Source: Solanum dulcamara
Lineage: Eukaryota > Streptophyta > Magnoliopsida > Solanales > Solanaceae
Length of the DNA: 64,000 bases
Assembly: GCF_947179165.1 (NCBI RefSeq)
Contig: NC_077240.1
Location: 24,904,001-24,968,000 of the forward strand
Direction of reading: 5' to 3'
Shown here: positions 35,329 to 48,177 of the stretch, piece by piece
Position numbering within the stretch: position 1 is the stretch's first letter
Layout: each line of letters begins with the position of its first letter
Notes under the pieces: generated by a model
Told to the model about the DNA's origin: nothing
Seen by the model: only the letters and a program-made list of their open reading frames with translations
The model's database searches: none
Made by a program: the position numbers and the translations under genes

Positions 35329-37637
35329 CCTAAAAACGTTGTATATGATGTTTTAATTCTCGATGAAAATGATATTATTTCTGTATTTTGGGCATAACTT
35401 TTAATAAGATAATCTAAATTAGGTGATTCAAATTTTTAAATAACTCTAACATCATTACCTACAACTTTTATGGAGACCATATTTTATGTTTCAGATGTTG
35501 AGTAGGTCAAATAAATTAATTTTTACAAGACATGGTACTATGATGAAATGGAGTATTTGTAGAAGAAAAATCATATCTCACTGTAGGATGCTCCAAATTG
35601 ATTGATTCTTGAACGACATGAAAGTAGACCTCTAGATTAACAATTCATATGAAGACACCAAATCCTAATGAGGAAGTTATCTTGTTCAAACGCAGCTCCG
35701 AAAAAGGGTTTTCCGTTAAAAGAAGGTTCATCTCACCAACCATGGAAAGATCTAGATCCATTGACATCACTCATGACATCAATAGTCCTCCATTTGACAT
35801 CACCCATGGCATCGCAATACTCTATTAAATTTTTAAATTTTTCTTTATAATTATTTTAATTATTGTTAGGTCCCTCCTTCACACTTATAAAAACCTACCT
35901 TATTTCATTATTTTGTTCATCAAGTTTTCTCAAGCAACTTTTCTCTCTATACACTTCTTTACTCATTTTTAAAATATAGTTTTAGTTCTTAGTATTATAG
36001 AAATACTATTCTGGTGATTCATAAACTCCGGGTAATACACAAAACATTCCGGCGAGGAGAAAAGGTTAGGACTCAAAAGTGTTCATTAAGTCCTTCGATT
36101 CTGAGTAAAGCTTCAAATTCCAGGTATGTAAGGTTTCAATGATAGTATTCCTTCCACTCTCATGCCTAAAGTATTTTAATTATATAATAAATTATGTTTA
36201 TTTTCTTTAAGCTTTACTCTAAGTTACGTGGATGTTTATCCATTGATTCTTCCACCCATGTAGTTCAAAACTCTTTCAACTAAATCTCTTGATTTCAAGT
36301 AAGATTTTCTTATGGGTAATTCTTATTTCTACTTAATAGCATGAATCATGGTTAAACTAATGATTATTGGTCTATTTTGATGCAAAATGATTTCATATGT
36401 ATAAATTGATGGTTTTCAAGTATTTTTCCCTATTTAGCTCTTTAAAGGTTCTTGAAATTCATGGTGGGTTGTTTAAAGCATAATTTTTAATTAATGAATT
36501 TCAAATTATTTATGCATAATTTCATTTACACACATGTTTGAAAGTTGAAGTAATTTAAACCCACCTAGTTTTACTATATTTTCAATAAAGTTTGACTTGA
36601 AAGCTTTGACTCCAAATAAATATTTATGAAAGCAATATCTATGATCAAAGGGGAGTCTTATAAAATAAAAGAATGATGAAATGCTATGAATGATGAATTC
36701 TTTATGCTATAAGGACAATTCTTGCATGTTTGAATCACTAAAGCTTTTAATGAGCTATTCCACTGAATTCTCAAGCTATATACTATGACTACTTTGAAGT
36801 ATTAAACTATTCTGTGGGATTGACTTAGCACCGAATGGGTCATTGAGGTGGGATTCAATAAGGGATTCCTAGTAGCAACCTTTTATCTCATTAACTATGT
36901 GCCAACATAGGAGCCCTTGTAGGCTTAGGTTAATGGATCCATAAATAGCCCTTAAAGTTAAAGTTAAAGAAATTAATGAAGTTGACAGAGTTCTACCCGA
37001 TAAGTAGTCTCCTCGACCAACGTAGGGGGTTCTGTTGAATTCCATGTAATAGCTCGCATGGTCTTAAATGTCGGTTATGGTCATTTTTCCATAAAATAAA
37101 TATTTTAAAGTATATATATATATATGATTGATTATGCATATATTTCATATTACATAAATGTTTTAATGTTTTCTCAATGTTCATGCATGCTTACATACTT
37201 AGTACATTTAAAGTACTAACGCATACTCTCTTGCCTACATGATATCACCATGTAGGGACCGATGCTCCTCCTCATTCTCCTCCACGTGGATAATTTAGAT
37301 TTCGTTTGAAGGCTACTTTTGGTGAGTTCTCATGTTTCGGAAATAATATTCATTTGTCTTTCTAGCTTTTGATATGTTGAGACCTCTAAATACTTACTAT
37401 GGAAATTCATTCTATTTTGATTGAGGGTGAGCTAGAGATTTGTCTTATACCCCGGTAAATCTAAAAGTTAGAGGTATTATTGGACATATGTAAGTTGAAG
37501 ATTTACTATTATGGTTTTCGCTTATTTTTTTATCATTACCTATGAAAGGATAAATGAATGCTAGGAGGCTTATTTGAGGTACTTTCGGATCTCTCATTCG
37601 CCGTGCTACGTCTAGGCCTTAGGCTTGGATCGTGACA
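35329..37637 (+). mobile_element. Gypsy-type solo LTR nested in the Copia element
   Basis: A 2309-base block starts TGTAACACCCCC and ends TTGGATCGTGACA, termini typical of chromovirus-like Gypsy LTRs in Solanaceae. Flanks are ATTGT and ACTGT, a five-base duplication with one difference. A TATA box (CTTATAAAAACC, 35884-35895) sets its orientation as plus. No gag-pol is inside. The Copia reading frame on either side continues when this block and one flank copy are skipped, which confirms insertion. Confidence 0.9.
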
Positions 37638-39017
37638 ACTGTTGTCCACTACTTCAGGGTGGGATAATAGATTTATAGATTGAATAATGTGACTAGAATC
37701 TCCTGAATCCACTATCCACCTAACTTTTTCCTCAGTGAGTATAGCACAAGGTATCATACTTGCTGCTAAAGCTGAGTGAGATTCATCTTTTTCTGAGTTG
37801 ATCATAGTCATGATTTGATTATACTACTATGTAGTGAATTGAGGAATAGCACCAAAGGCATCAATAGCAGAGTATTGACCATGCATCTGAGAGGCTATTG
37901 CAAAATTAAAAGAAACAGAACCAAAATTGCTACTGCTAGTACTTTCAAATTTGTGACTAGTTAATTCTGAATTGTTGTTTGAATATCCCTGGGTGTAGTT
38001 GCCTGCCATGAGAATTTGAATTTCCTGTAAAGCTGTGGCTACCTGTATGTACAGAATGAGGTTTGCCAGTATCATTGTCCTTAGCATAGGAGCCAATATT
38101 ATGTGCATCAGATTTCTTCTTGAACTTGTAGTTTGGAGGATAGCCTACCAGCCTATAGCAAATAGCTCTAGTATGACCTATAAAATGACAGTAATCATAG
38201 TAGAGATTACTTTTCTTAAGAGGTCTATTGCCTGAATAGTTGATTCTCATTTGAGAATTTCCTTTTCCACTGAACTAAGTTGTTCCCTCAGTGATCTCTG
38301 AACTATGAGAAGAAGAAGCCACCACTCTTCTACTTTCTTCTAAGATGATCATAGCATAAGCTTTGTTAATTGAGGAAGTAAGAGTCATCATCATGATTTG
38401 ATTGCTTGACTGTGAGTATGATGCATTTAAGTCCTTCAGAACTGAAGGAGTCTTTGATACTCAAAATGTTCAATATACTTTTTTGATTCAACACAGTTAC
38501 AATCAGGACAAGGCATAAATGCATCAAACTCTGCCCAAAGTTCTCTCAGCTTTGAAAAATAGCTAGAAACTGATGAAATTCCTTGAGTAAGTATAGCAAA
38601 TTGTTTGTGAAAGAAAAATACTCTAGATCTATTTACTTTGTCAAATCTCTCTTATAAATCTTACCATACTTTGTAGGCACTGATAGCATACACAATGTCA
38701 CTTAGCAATTCAGTGCATACAGAATTCATAATGTATGAAAGGACGATGGCATTACATTTCTCCTATAAATTATGCAGGAAGACATCAAACTTCTCTTTAG
38801 GATATCGACCATCTACAAATCCCAACTTGCTCTTACCTAGCAAACTAATTCGCATTGAACTACTCCAAAGTGCATAATTCTTCGTTCCAGTTAGCTTAAT
38901 TGAGATTAAAGAGCTACCTAGAGTGTCATAGGGCTGAAGAAACAGAGGATGATGTTGATTGATTGGCACCACTGTATTGGCTCTGACTTCAGTTTCAGTA
39001 TTGGTTTCATTCACCAT
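37638..39017 (-). pseudogene. Copia gag and protease region
   Basis: Gag starts at ATG 39017 (MVNETNTETEV, then LTGTKNYALWSSSMRISLLG). Near 38180 is a knuckle, YYDYCHFIGHTRAICYRL, in which the first Cys of the CCHC set is Tyr. The protease motif near 37700 reads RWIVDSGDSSHI instead of the usual DSGAS. A TAG follows codon 84 of gag and more stops follow, so the gene is dead. Confidence 0.88.
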
Positions 39018-39155
39018 TGTTGCTGGTGATAGACTGATTTTAGTTGAGTAAAGATGATTTTTGAAGAAATCAATGAATCAAACAACAACTGAATCACGAA
39101 TCAAATAGCAACTGAAAGTAATCACGATGAAGATCACAACAGATCAATTACGCGA

Positions 39156-39167
39156 GCTCTGATACCA
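39156..39167 (-). promoter_or_regulatory. Primer binding site of the Copia element
   Basis: The minus strand reads TGGTATCAGAGC, an exact initiator Met-tRNA site, with no spacer from the LTR. Confidence 0.95.
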
Positions 39168-39453
39168 TGATAAGATCCTTGATCTTCATCATGTTGCACA
39201 ACTGCGAGAGAGATGGAAAAGAAAAGAAAGGAAGAATGAAAGAAATGGAACTGATTGATTCTATTCATCATAACTTCATCATTGATACATGTCCTATATA
39301 TATATAATTCTAAACATCTAACCAACTAAAAACATCTTAACCAATTGATCTCACTGAATTGCAGTGTATATCTGACTCGCACACTTTGTGTGACTAACTC
39401 TAACAACCTGTTGAGCTATCACTAACTAACACTAACTAACTCTTCATTCAACA
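39168..39453 (-). repeat. 5' LTR of the Copia element
   Basis: 286 bases, alignable throughout with 32054-32334. It has one extra ACTAAC-type repeat near its outer end and a short deletion near the inner end. Confidence 0.9.
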
Positions 39454-39849
39454 CTTATTAAGTAGGCTAATTGTGGCAACAATAAGAATTATGAATGAAC
39501 TTGTAATATGAATGGATACCTTAACTATTTAATTGGAATAAAACCTTTGTGTACGTGAATAAGACATGATATATAATTAATAATCACATAACAAATTATT
39601 TTTTAATAAACAAAATAAATTGTAGATTTCTTTAACGATCTAAACTTAATATATATAATTTTAATTAGATTAAAAATAAAAGTTTTTATACATATTTAAT
39701 AACATTTTATTTAATGCACCTACGACGAGTAGAAAGTAGAAACAAGATTATTAAATAATTGAGGGTACTGTAAGTCTTCTACCTACAATTGACAACAAAA
39801 GGAAAATAATTTAGTTGACCAATTTTATTGTAAGGTTAGCCAATCCCAA

Positions 39850-40425
39850 GGTAGGAATGCTTATCGGGCGGATAATTTCACTTAATGGTTTGGCTTATCG
39901 GTAATCGATTTTTTAAATTTATTAATCTGTTAGCCAATCTATAAGATATCGGTTGGTTCAGTAATGGATTACCAATTATCGAACGGTTATTGGGTGGTGT
40001 ATCAGATAACCCATAAAAAGTTCGTAGATTATTTGACAACGAGAAAGAACTTAAGTTGACATTGAAAAGATGGAGCTGATTGAAGATAAGATATACCATA
40101 CAAGCAAAAGTCAGTGATACATTGGCTTCAACTTGGTGACTCATATTTTTACAGAATTGCACACAACCAGAGCAAAAGACTCATGTCAATTGGCTACAGA
40201 CTGAAAAAAAAGGTGTAAATATATGATAATTCTTAACGGGTTAAAGGTTTATTCAATAAGAAAATTTAATAATCCGCCTCCACACCAATAAGCTGTTAAT
40301 TATAAATTTTTAATCCTTTCACCAACCGTTCATTCGATAATCCAATATCAATAAGCCAATAAGCCAATTTTGCAATTGATTTATCAATTATGGTTCGATT
40401 TTGAACACCCTTATCCCCAGGTGGA
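39850..40425. repeat. Possible hAT-like MITE with TTATCGG-type internal repeats
   Basis: The right end reversed reads AAGGGTGTTCAAAATCGAACC, typical of a common plant MITE terminus. The left half contains repeated (C/A)TTATCGG and GGTTAT(C/T)GG motifs. A clean left terminus and target duplication were not found. Confidence 0.3.
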
Positions 40426-40697
40426 GACGATAAATATTAAATACTCATTTTGATTAATCAATTTGATTTATTTATATTTCATTCTATACTCGTATATATA
40501 GGGCAACTTTTATTTTACTTCGCCTTTTAAAATAAAATCTCCTTACAATTTCTCTACATTAATTAACAATATACAACGGAAATTAATGAAATTTTATAAA
40601 GAAAGAAATATGCCCTTACTTGCTAATAAAAGTAATTGAAATGCTACTATATTGGTTATCCAGGAAAAGTTTATATTATGCTATAGAAAAAGACCAA

Positions 40698-40888
40698 GAG
40701 CTCGTTTGGATGGACCTTATAACTAAAGTTAAGAATTTTAACTAATGAATTTTATTTTATTTTTATTATTTTGACTTAAAAATGAGTATTTAAAAATATT
40801 TTATTTTAATCTTACACAAACACTATAAAAAAAACTTTAAAACAATTTTAACTTTAAAATATATAAAATAAGCAATCCAAACAGGCTC
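40698..40888. mobile_element. 191-bp MITE of the GTTTGG family
   Basis: Left end GAGCTCGTTTGGATGGACC and reversed right end GAGCCTGTTTGGATTGCTT form terminal inverted repeats. Flanking trinucleotides are CAA and GAA, so the target duplication is not exact. Confidence 0.6.
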
Positions 40889-43561
40889 GAATGCTAACTC
40901 TTAGTTAAACCTTTCACATTAAGTAGAAAAATTAAATGCTAATTGTTATATTGACTAACTTGTAGAAAGGCCATGATGTGGATGATGAAGTGGTAAAATT
41001 GTACATGGCCACTTCTACAATTACTATTAGCATTGTTGTCAACTATTACTCTTTTATTTTCGTTTTTCCAAAAACGATTTTGATTTCCCTTTTACTTTCA
41101 TACATTTTTCAGTTATTACTATTAACACCGTCAACTACTAATATCAATCAATTTCACCATCACTATTATCAATTGTCACCATCATGACAGGCACTACAAC
41201 ACTAACCATCTCCATTATCACAACTATCACCACCGCAATTACTAGCCACTAACGTCAATCATCTCCCTCATCACTAGCGATATTCAGATCTAATAAGTAG
41301 TCTTAATCATTTAGTGTTTAGATCTCTAAAAACATCATAATCATTCAAATGTGTATTTAGATAATTAGATTAAGATGTTTAAATCTCAATAAAACCAAAT
41401 AAGACCTAAGACATCATTTATTTGTATCGAATATCACACGTTACCAAACTATTTTTCTAATATTTGAATACAATTGAGTGAATTTTTCCTAACAAGTATT
41501 TTTAAAAAGATGGGAGTGTCCATAACTTCAAACTCTTGTGGCTATAGTTGCAAGTCTAAATCACAGGCTGAGATAAAGAAATACATATCAATGTGAATAA
41601 CACCTTGGGTGTGGGGTTGGGGGGTGTATTTGGCAGCCTTATTAGGAAAAGAGATTAAAGTTGTTAAAAAGTTTTTAGTCTGTTCCCACTAAAAAGTTGA
41701 TTTGGATTAACGACACTTGTTAAAGTCTACTGAAATTAGTTTAAGAGGATAACGAGTTATAACTTCTCTAGGCACAAACGCGTTTACGAATAGTAACTGC
41801 AAATTGTTTTGAAAAATAATATTAAAAGCATAGGGATCAACTCGTTTGGAGGGTGGTTATCCACACAAATGACTCGTGATCAATACTCCTTCAATATTTT
41901 CTGAGTCACGCCTGTTGCATAGGGCTTGTCTAATACGATTTACATCTTCTATATAATTTGCAGGCTATTACATCATGGGGAGTTTACCTAGTATGCACAA
42001 AGTACTAACTTCAAACTGCTCATTCAAAGAACAAAGACTGTGACAGAGATTATAGCAGCTGCGGGTTATTTTGGAATTCAAAAAAAAAAAACTCCTTTGC
42101 TTCAAAGATAAGTTATGTAAGAATTTATAATGCGAATTATATGATCTATGAAATAAAAAAAATTGGTAGCATATATATTATTTCTCCTTTAAAAGTTTTT
42201 ATTTTTTTTCTTATTGAATATTTTCAAGAAGAAACAAATCGAGGGAGTGTGAGGTCATTTTATTTTAATTTTAGTTCAATACTTATATTCTTATTGCGCA
42301 TCAAAAATATATAAATACCTGCGTAGTTTATGGAGATATTATTTTATGCAGAAAATTAAAGAAATAACTAAACAATATTATAATTGTGCGAACTTTAATT
42401 CGGTGATTAAACTACTTTTTAGAAAAGAAAAAAAAAAGGCACATGGCACGAGCTCATAATGATCAGTTTAGCTTTCGTAAGTGAAATAACGAACTTGGAA
42501 ATTATTGTTTAATAAGGTGCTTAATAATTCAAAACTAGAATAAAGTCATAAACCTTATTGACAATAATAATTAGCTTAGTTATTTGGTTATAAGTGTAGG
42601 AAGATTTAGTTGAACTTGAGTATCGCAACAAATTAATGGAATAACATGTTTCAACACAATATTTAATTAAATTCAAAAGCTTAATTTATTAGAAATGAAG
42701 GTCACTTTTACGACATCACATGTGCAGTATTATTTTTTTAGCTAATAACATAAAAATATCAACAAATAATAGATATTGATTAAATTTAAATTCAAGTTGT
42801 ATTTTAGCTAATATATACCAAGTTGAAATTCAAGAATTTTAACTTAATCACGTAACAAATTAGAGTATGTAAATACTTAAGTCACTAAAAGAAATTATTT
42901 TTTTGGAAATTGTAATGAAAAGTTAGAATAAATTGTTTGTAAATAAAAGAAAAAGTGAGGTAAAAATGGGTAAAAAAGTATCCGTACATTAGAAAGCGAC
43001 ACATCTATTGTTTGTGCTGGATTGGCCCCTCCCGATATGGGTGCTTAGTACGAGTTTTGGGGTCTTGTGGCCTTTGGACCCTATCTGCCCAATGGGCTAC
43101 TTCTGGGCCCCCCCCCCTCCTATGCCCTAAATTTCATATCACCATATATATTAGGAAAAATTAATAGAAAAAACACTTTTTAATAAATAATTACAGATTT
43201 TAGTGATATTTTTTATTTATTATCATTTATAGAAATATTATGATATATTTGCCATGTATTAAAAATGAATTATGCATGCAATGTAAATGCATTATAAGTG
43301 TTTTAAAATATATTATACTTGTTTGGTAAGAAATTGACACAATGTATTATAAGTGTATTAATATGTGTGATAAATATATTATCCATGAATAAAAATTGTA
43401 TTATATGAATTTTATAAATTATTCTCGCTAATATGTATTAAAATTGTATTATAATTATATTATAAGTGTTTAGTGAAAAAAAATATTATTGTTATAAATG
43501 GTAAATGTTTTGTTAATGCATTACATTTATGTAAATTTTCCTATATATTATCCCGCGAAAA

Positions 43562-43700
43562 TGATCGAGTTGGTTGAGCAGGTGACATTTCGAATGGAGT
43601 CTCAAATTCAAAACTTTTTGCATGTTTTTCTGATCAAATTCATCGCACGAAATTTATTTAGTGCGATTTTACCATCCTAATGTGTTTTTATCATTTTATC
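43562..43700 (+). repeat. Decayed tRNA-derived SINE
   Basis: GATCGAGTTGGTTGAGCAGG resembles an A-box region and GTCTCAAATTCAAAAC a decayed box B, followed by TTCATCGCACGAAATTTA and TAGTGCGATTTTACC, landmarks of a common Solanaceae SINE. Decay is mainly C to T and G to A. Ends are approximate. Confidence 0.55.
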
Positions 43701-45468
43701 ACATTTTGAGGCTGGTTTGAATGAGCGTGGACAGGTTCGAGATTCACTATCGCTTTCCACTTGGAGCAGCTAACCTGATTGAAAGACCAAAGAGCTGTCT
43801 TCGAAGAGTACCACGCATCCTTATTCACAGTAGAATGTAATGTAGGTATGAATATAGCAGGTTGTATGCTTCGTATATCCTATTTCAAGTCAAAAGAACT
43901 AAATATTTAATAAAATTGTATTCACATAAATATTCTTTCTATTATTTAATCCTTGTATTGTAATTTCATCATTATAATCACGGAATAAATCGTACTTTTT
44001 TAAAGTTGATTTAGTAGGTGAGATATATTTCAACAACTCTAGTGTGAATTATGATATAAATTTTCAAACATTTTAGTTAATTTATGCTTCAGATTTGAAT
44101 ATGATTATGAACTCTGCAAGTACGAGTGCGTTACAAATAGGGCCAATATGATAAAAATACTTTGATTAGTTTGTATATATATATATATATAAGTATAAAT
44201 GTCGAAGAGAAATGGTTTTTTAGCCTTTATAATTTTATATTTTTTATTTTTTTATAAAGATTTATATTTTTTACTAATATTTTTTTTACACATAAAAAAT
44301 GTAATAAGAGGTCAGTTTCTTTGATTCAAATTATAAGTGAACAAAAAGATCTCATTTTCCTCAAATATTGTTCTACATATTGTATTATTAGTACGTAGTG
44401 TATTATTTGGCTTATTACACAGTCAACTTCTTAAATTTGTCAAGCTAATTGACTTAGACACTCAAACGAAAATTTTATTCTAATTGAACATATTAATTCC
44501 TAATAAAGTATTTCAATTAAATTCTTTCAATTTAAATTTTGAATCTTTTTTTAGTCATGAATTTCACGCTTTTTGAGACATGTGTTTTTTCACACACAAA
44601 CAAAAAATTTAAAATTTTGTGTTTCATTGATTTAAAAGTTATAAAATCGTGAGTAGAATGATCCAGTTGATAATCGCACACAAATATAAATTTTTTTTAA
44701 TTCATTTCGTCTTTTCTTATAAAGCATATACTGACACTACATTCATATATTTAAGCTTGAGGTTCTAGGAAATAGTATCAAGTCTAGAGATTTGTATACA
44801 GGTTCACGAGTATCCTCACCCACCCACACACTTATATATATTAAAATTATTAATATTATAAATATATAATTACAAATTATTATTATAATACAAATTTAAA
44901 ATTATTATATACACCACAAACTTTAAATTTATATTCACCTTGTAATATCAATGAAAATGTTATATATATGACCAAAATAGGATATATCAAGCTGAAATAA
45001 AGAAGTGACACTAGGAGGGGTAAAGCTACCGTAAAGGAAGTTCAATTATATTTTTTTTTATCGAAAAGTTATATTATTTAAAAAGTAACTTTTTTCACAT
45101 ATAACTTGTTAAATCCACGTAATAAGAGAAAGTTTTAGTGTTGAGCAAAATGATTCAAATTTGTGGCGTTCTTGTATTTTTTTTTAAATCCTCTACTGAA
45201 ATGTTATATAACAGAAAAATACCTATAGTAGTGAAAAATAAGTCTATAAAATGATTACAATACCAATATATATCAACAAAATAAGGGTCACATAAAATAC
45301 AAATGAATATACATGTATAAAATACTATACATTTTTTATTTAAAAAGGACATATTTATCAAAAAGGACAAACAATACATAAATAATAAAACAAAAAATAA
45401 TCGTTTGAGATGATTTGTTTATATTCTATGTCGACCTTCAAATATAGCTTATTGAAAAAGTATAATAA

Positions 45469-45842
45469 GAGCCCGTTTGGATTGGCCAACTTAAAGCCTC
45501 TTTTCAGCTTTTGGACGTGTTTGCCTAATGCTAACTTTAAGCCAGAAAGTTCTTAAAGTCAGTCAAAAATAAAAAGTTAGGATTCCTAATTTTTTTTTCC
45601 CTAAGTGCTTAAAATCATTTTCTTTGACTATGAAAATTACTTTTATATCCCTTATATTTTAACTAAATTCCCAAACTACCCTTTTTATTCTTTTAACTTT
45701 AAAATTCACATAATTTTTCTCATTTAAGCACTTTTATCCAAACACTCAACTGCTTATTTATAAAAATAACTTTCAGCACTTTAAAATTCTAAAAGCACTT
45801 CATACATAAAAATTACTTTTTTAAGCCCATCCAAACGGGCTC
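45469..45842. mobile_element. 374-bp Tourist-like MITE with TAA target duplication
   Basis: GAGCCCGTTTGGATTGG at the left and, reversed, GAGCCCGTTTGGATGGG at the right are near-perfect terminal inverted repeats. TAA flanks both ends (45466-45468 and 45843-45845), the duplication typical of PIF/Harbinger elements. No coding capacity. Confidence 0.8.
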
Positions 45843-46225
45843 TAAGTAATGTTGAAAGGGGGAATGTACCTAAAATGACATGAAAAGAGTTGTTTTAAAA
45901 GACTACATTTATACCAACCTAACAAACAACAAAAAAAAGAGGCACATAAAAGAAAGAGATCTATATAGAAGGTATTTGTCAATTTTAATTAAGTTTAATC
46001 ATGTTAGTATGTTTAATTTAGATCAAGTATTTGCTACGAGTCTTTTAATCTTGTCAGTTAATTCACATGTCGGTACAAAATACAAAAAATATTGAATACT
46101 AAAAAATAAATTTATTTATTACTATTATTATCTTAATAAAGTTAGATTTGGGTGAGCTTAAATTGAGAGATATAGACAGATTTATAATACATTCCAATTT
46201 ACTCAGAATTGCAACATAATTATTA

Positions 46226-46443
46226 CTCTATCTGTTTTAATTTATGTCACAATTTTTTTTTTAGTTTATCTTTAAAAAAAAACACCTTTTTATAAGTAGA
46301 CAGAATTTAATTTTAAAATTTATCTTATTTCTTTAAAGAAATGATTTATAACAAAGTAAGTACCTAAAAAAATCATAATTTTTAAAAATTATTATTTTAA
46401 TTTTTTTTATGTCAAATTAAATTATAAATGGGGATGAAGGAAG
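46226..46443. mobile_element. Old Stowaway-like MITE
   Basis: The left end (CTCTATCTGTTTTAATTTAT) and reversed right end (CTTCCTTCATCCCCATTTAT) match the CTCCCTCCGTTTCAATTTAT type, flanked by TA at both ends. About 218 bases. Confidence 0.6.
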
Positions 46444-47519
46444 TATTGTAAGCGTCTATATTATACTCCTATATATATTTGTATAAACTATGTTTTTTTG
46501 TTTATTTTTGGTTGTAACTGTCATGCTTTATGCTTAATGGTGTAAAATCCTAGATTGCCGAACGAACATAATGGTAAAAATAATAATTGAACATTATTGG
46601 AATAGCTTACTAGTATTAATGTAAATTATGATGGACAAATGTGATGTGAAAGAAGAGGAAAGAAAGAGGAAACAAAGAGGAAACAAAGAAAAGTAAAGAT
46701 AGTACATACATTATTTAATTTGTTTGGATGGTTGTAGCTACTGTACTTTTTAAGTTAAATAAAATGTTTATTTTAATTATTATTTAAATTTTATAATATT
46801 ATATTATTAAATTCATAATTAAATAATAACAAAAAGTTTTATTTTTTGTGACGAATAATTTGATATAATCGGATCATTATTTTATTTTTACCCTCATTTT
46901 ATTTCCTTATCCTTTTTTTATCTGAATTTTTTTTCCTAATCTATTTTTTTTAAAATTTATTTCAAAGATTATTAATGTGTGACAATATGTAAAAATGAAA
47001 AAATGATATGGATAGAGTCACCTTTAAGCGATGGATGATTTGATGCACGCTTTTCCTAAAAAAAAATCACATCATGTATGTATATAAGTTACTTTTTCTA
47101 TTCAATAATAGTTATTCACTATTAATTTAAGTGATATTTTAAAATAATAGTTAATAATAGAAATAATATTATTATATTATCATATATTTTAATAGTTAAT
47201 AACAAAGATAAAATATATATAAAAAATAAATTAAATAAATATTATTGAACAACTATTTTTTACTATAATAGATAAAATAAAATAGATAGAAAAATTAATT
47301 GTTACAGTTATTATGAATGTAGATTTAATTTTGCTCATTTCTTAATACAGTTAAAAAAAATTATATACCATTCATCAAATTCTTAATTGCACTATTAAAA
47401 TAATTTATTCAATTATAATATGATACATTATGAAATAATATATAAATGATGGAACAAAGATGAAGATGGAAATTTTAGAAAGTAAAATAGTACATATATA
47501 CTGTTTGAACGAAAAAAGA

Positions 47520-48177
47520 AAGAAAAAACCACCGCATCAGTACAGCCGAGCACACTCATATACAACACGCTTCCATTTCCATTTTGCAATTCACATTCAC
47601 ATTCCTCTCTAATCTTATCATTCATCCCAACCTTTCGCTACCTTCTACCCCCCCCCCCGCCTCCCCGTCTACCCCACCCACTCACTCACCTTTGTCCTTT
47701 CTTCCTTCTTCTCCACCGTCGGTCTATCGGCCTTGCCGTTGTTTCTTCAATACCGGAAAGTTATTTGTCAGTTGTTCTTCTTCTTGTTGTTCAAGATTCC
47801 GTATACCCTTTTTCCTACTGTTTCTTCTTGTTGAGCTAAATTCTCGGTTAAGAATCTAGATGCTTCTTGTTTCTTCATTTCTCCAGTAATTCATGAGTCA
47901 ACGCTGAGATTTAGGTGGTGGGGATGTGGCTTGCTGTTAATTGGTATCATGATTGTCTCTTTCTACTCTTTCTCGATTATTGGGGCCGTACAGAAGCTGA
48001 TTAGTGCTCATCTCTCTTCTTTTTCTCTTTTCACATCGGTATACTCAATTATTGACTTCTGATCTGTAGCTAGCACTTGTCCGATCCTCATCTTTTTTTT
48101 TAAATTTCTTTCTTGCTGAGAGACGTCTCTGGATTTGGATCTTAGTAAACACGCGCGAGCAAACGCAAAGGAGTTAA
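47520..48177 (+). other. Probable 5' leader of the SPL gene
   Basis: From about 47540 the sequence changes from AT-rich to pyrimidine-rich with CT blocks and an 11-C run at 47648-47658, as in many plant leaders. A TATA-like ACATATATACT lies near 47492. An in-frame TAA at 48175-48177 directly precedes the ATG, which fixes the start. A leader intron is possible but could not be placed. Confidence 0.45.

Larger units (their letters stand above)
32054..39453 (-). mobile_element. Copia LTR retrotransposon, complete but inactivated
   Basis: LTRs of 281 and 286 bases are flanked by a perfect five-base duplication CTTAT (32049-32053 and 39454-39458). An exact initiator Met-tRNA site adjoins the right LTR. 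Minus-strand remains are in Copia order: gag, protease, integrase, reverse transcriptase, RNase H. A hand count gives about 20 substitutions over about 275 aligned LTR bases, so it is younger than the element at 20555-27374. Many stops, frameshifts and a nested solo LTR disable it. Confidence 0.95.
39454..47519. other. Long AT-rich intergenic region with scattered MITEs
   Basis: No protein gene recognised. Mobile pieces are listed separately. Between them I see only AT-rich DNA, TA microsatellites (for example near 44178-44192), a 10-C run at 43108-43117 and a T/C/A-rich stretch with CCATCA and CACCAT repeats near 41140-41280. Confidence 0.55.

Noticed and set aside
47584..47859. 91-codon frame in the SPL leader as an upstream ORF
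   Set aside because: It starts at a TTG and is a pyrimidine-rich leader read as Ser/Pro/Phe codons; no ATG start supports it.
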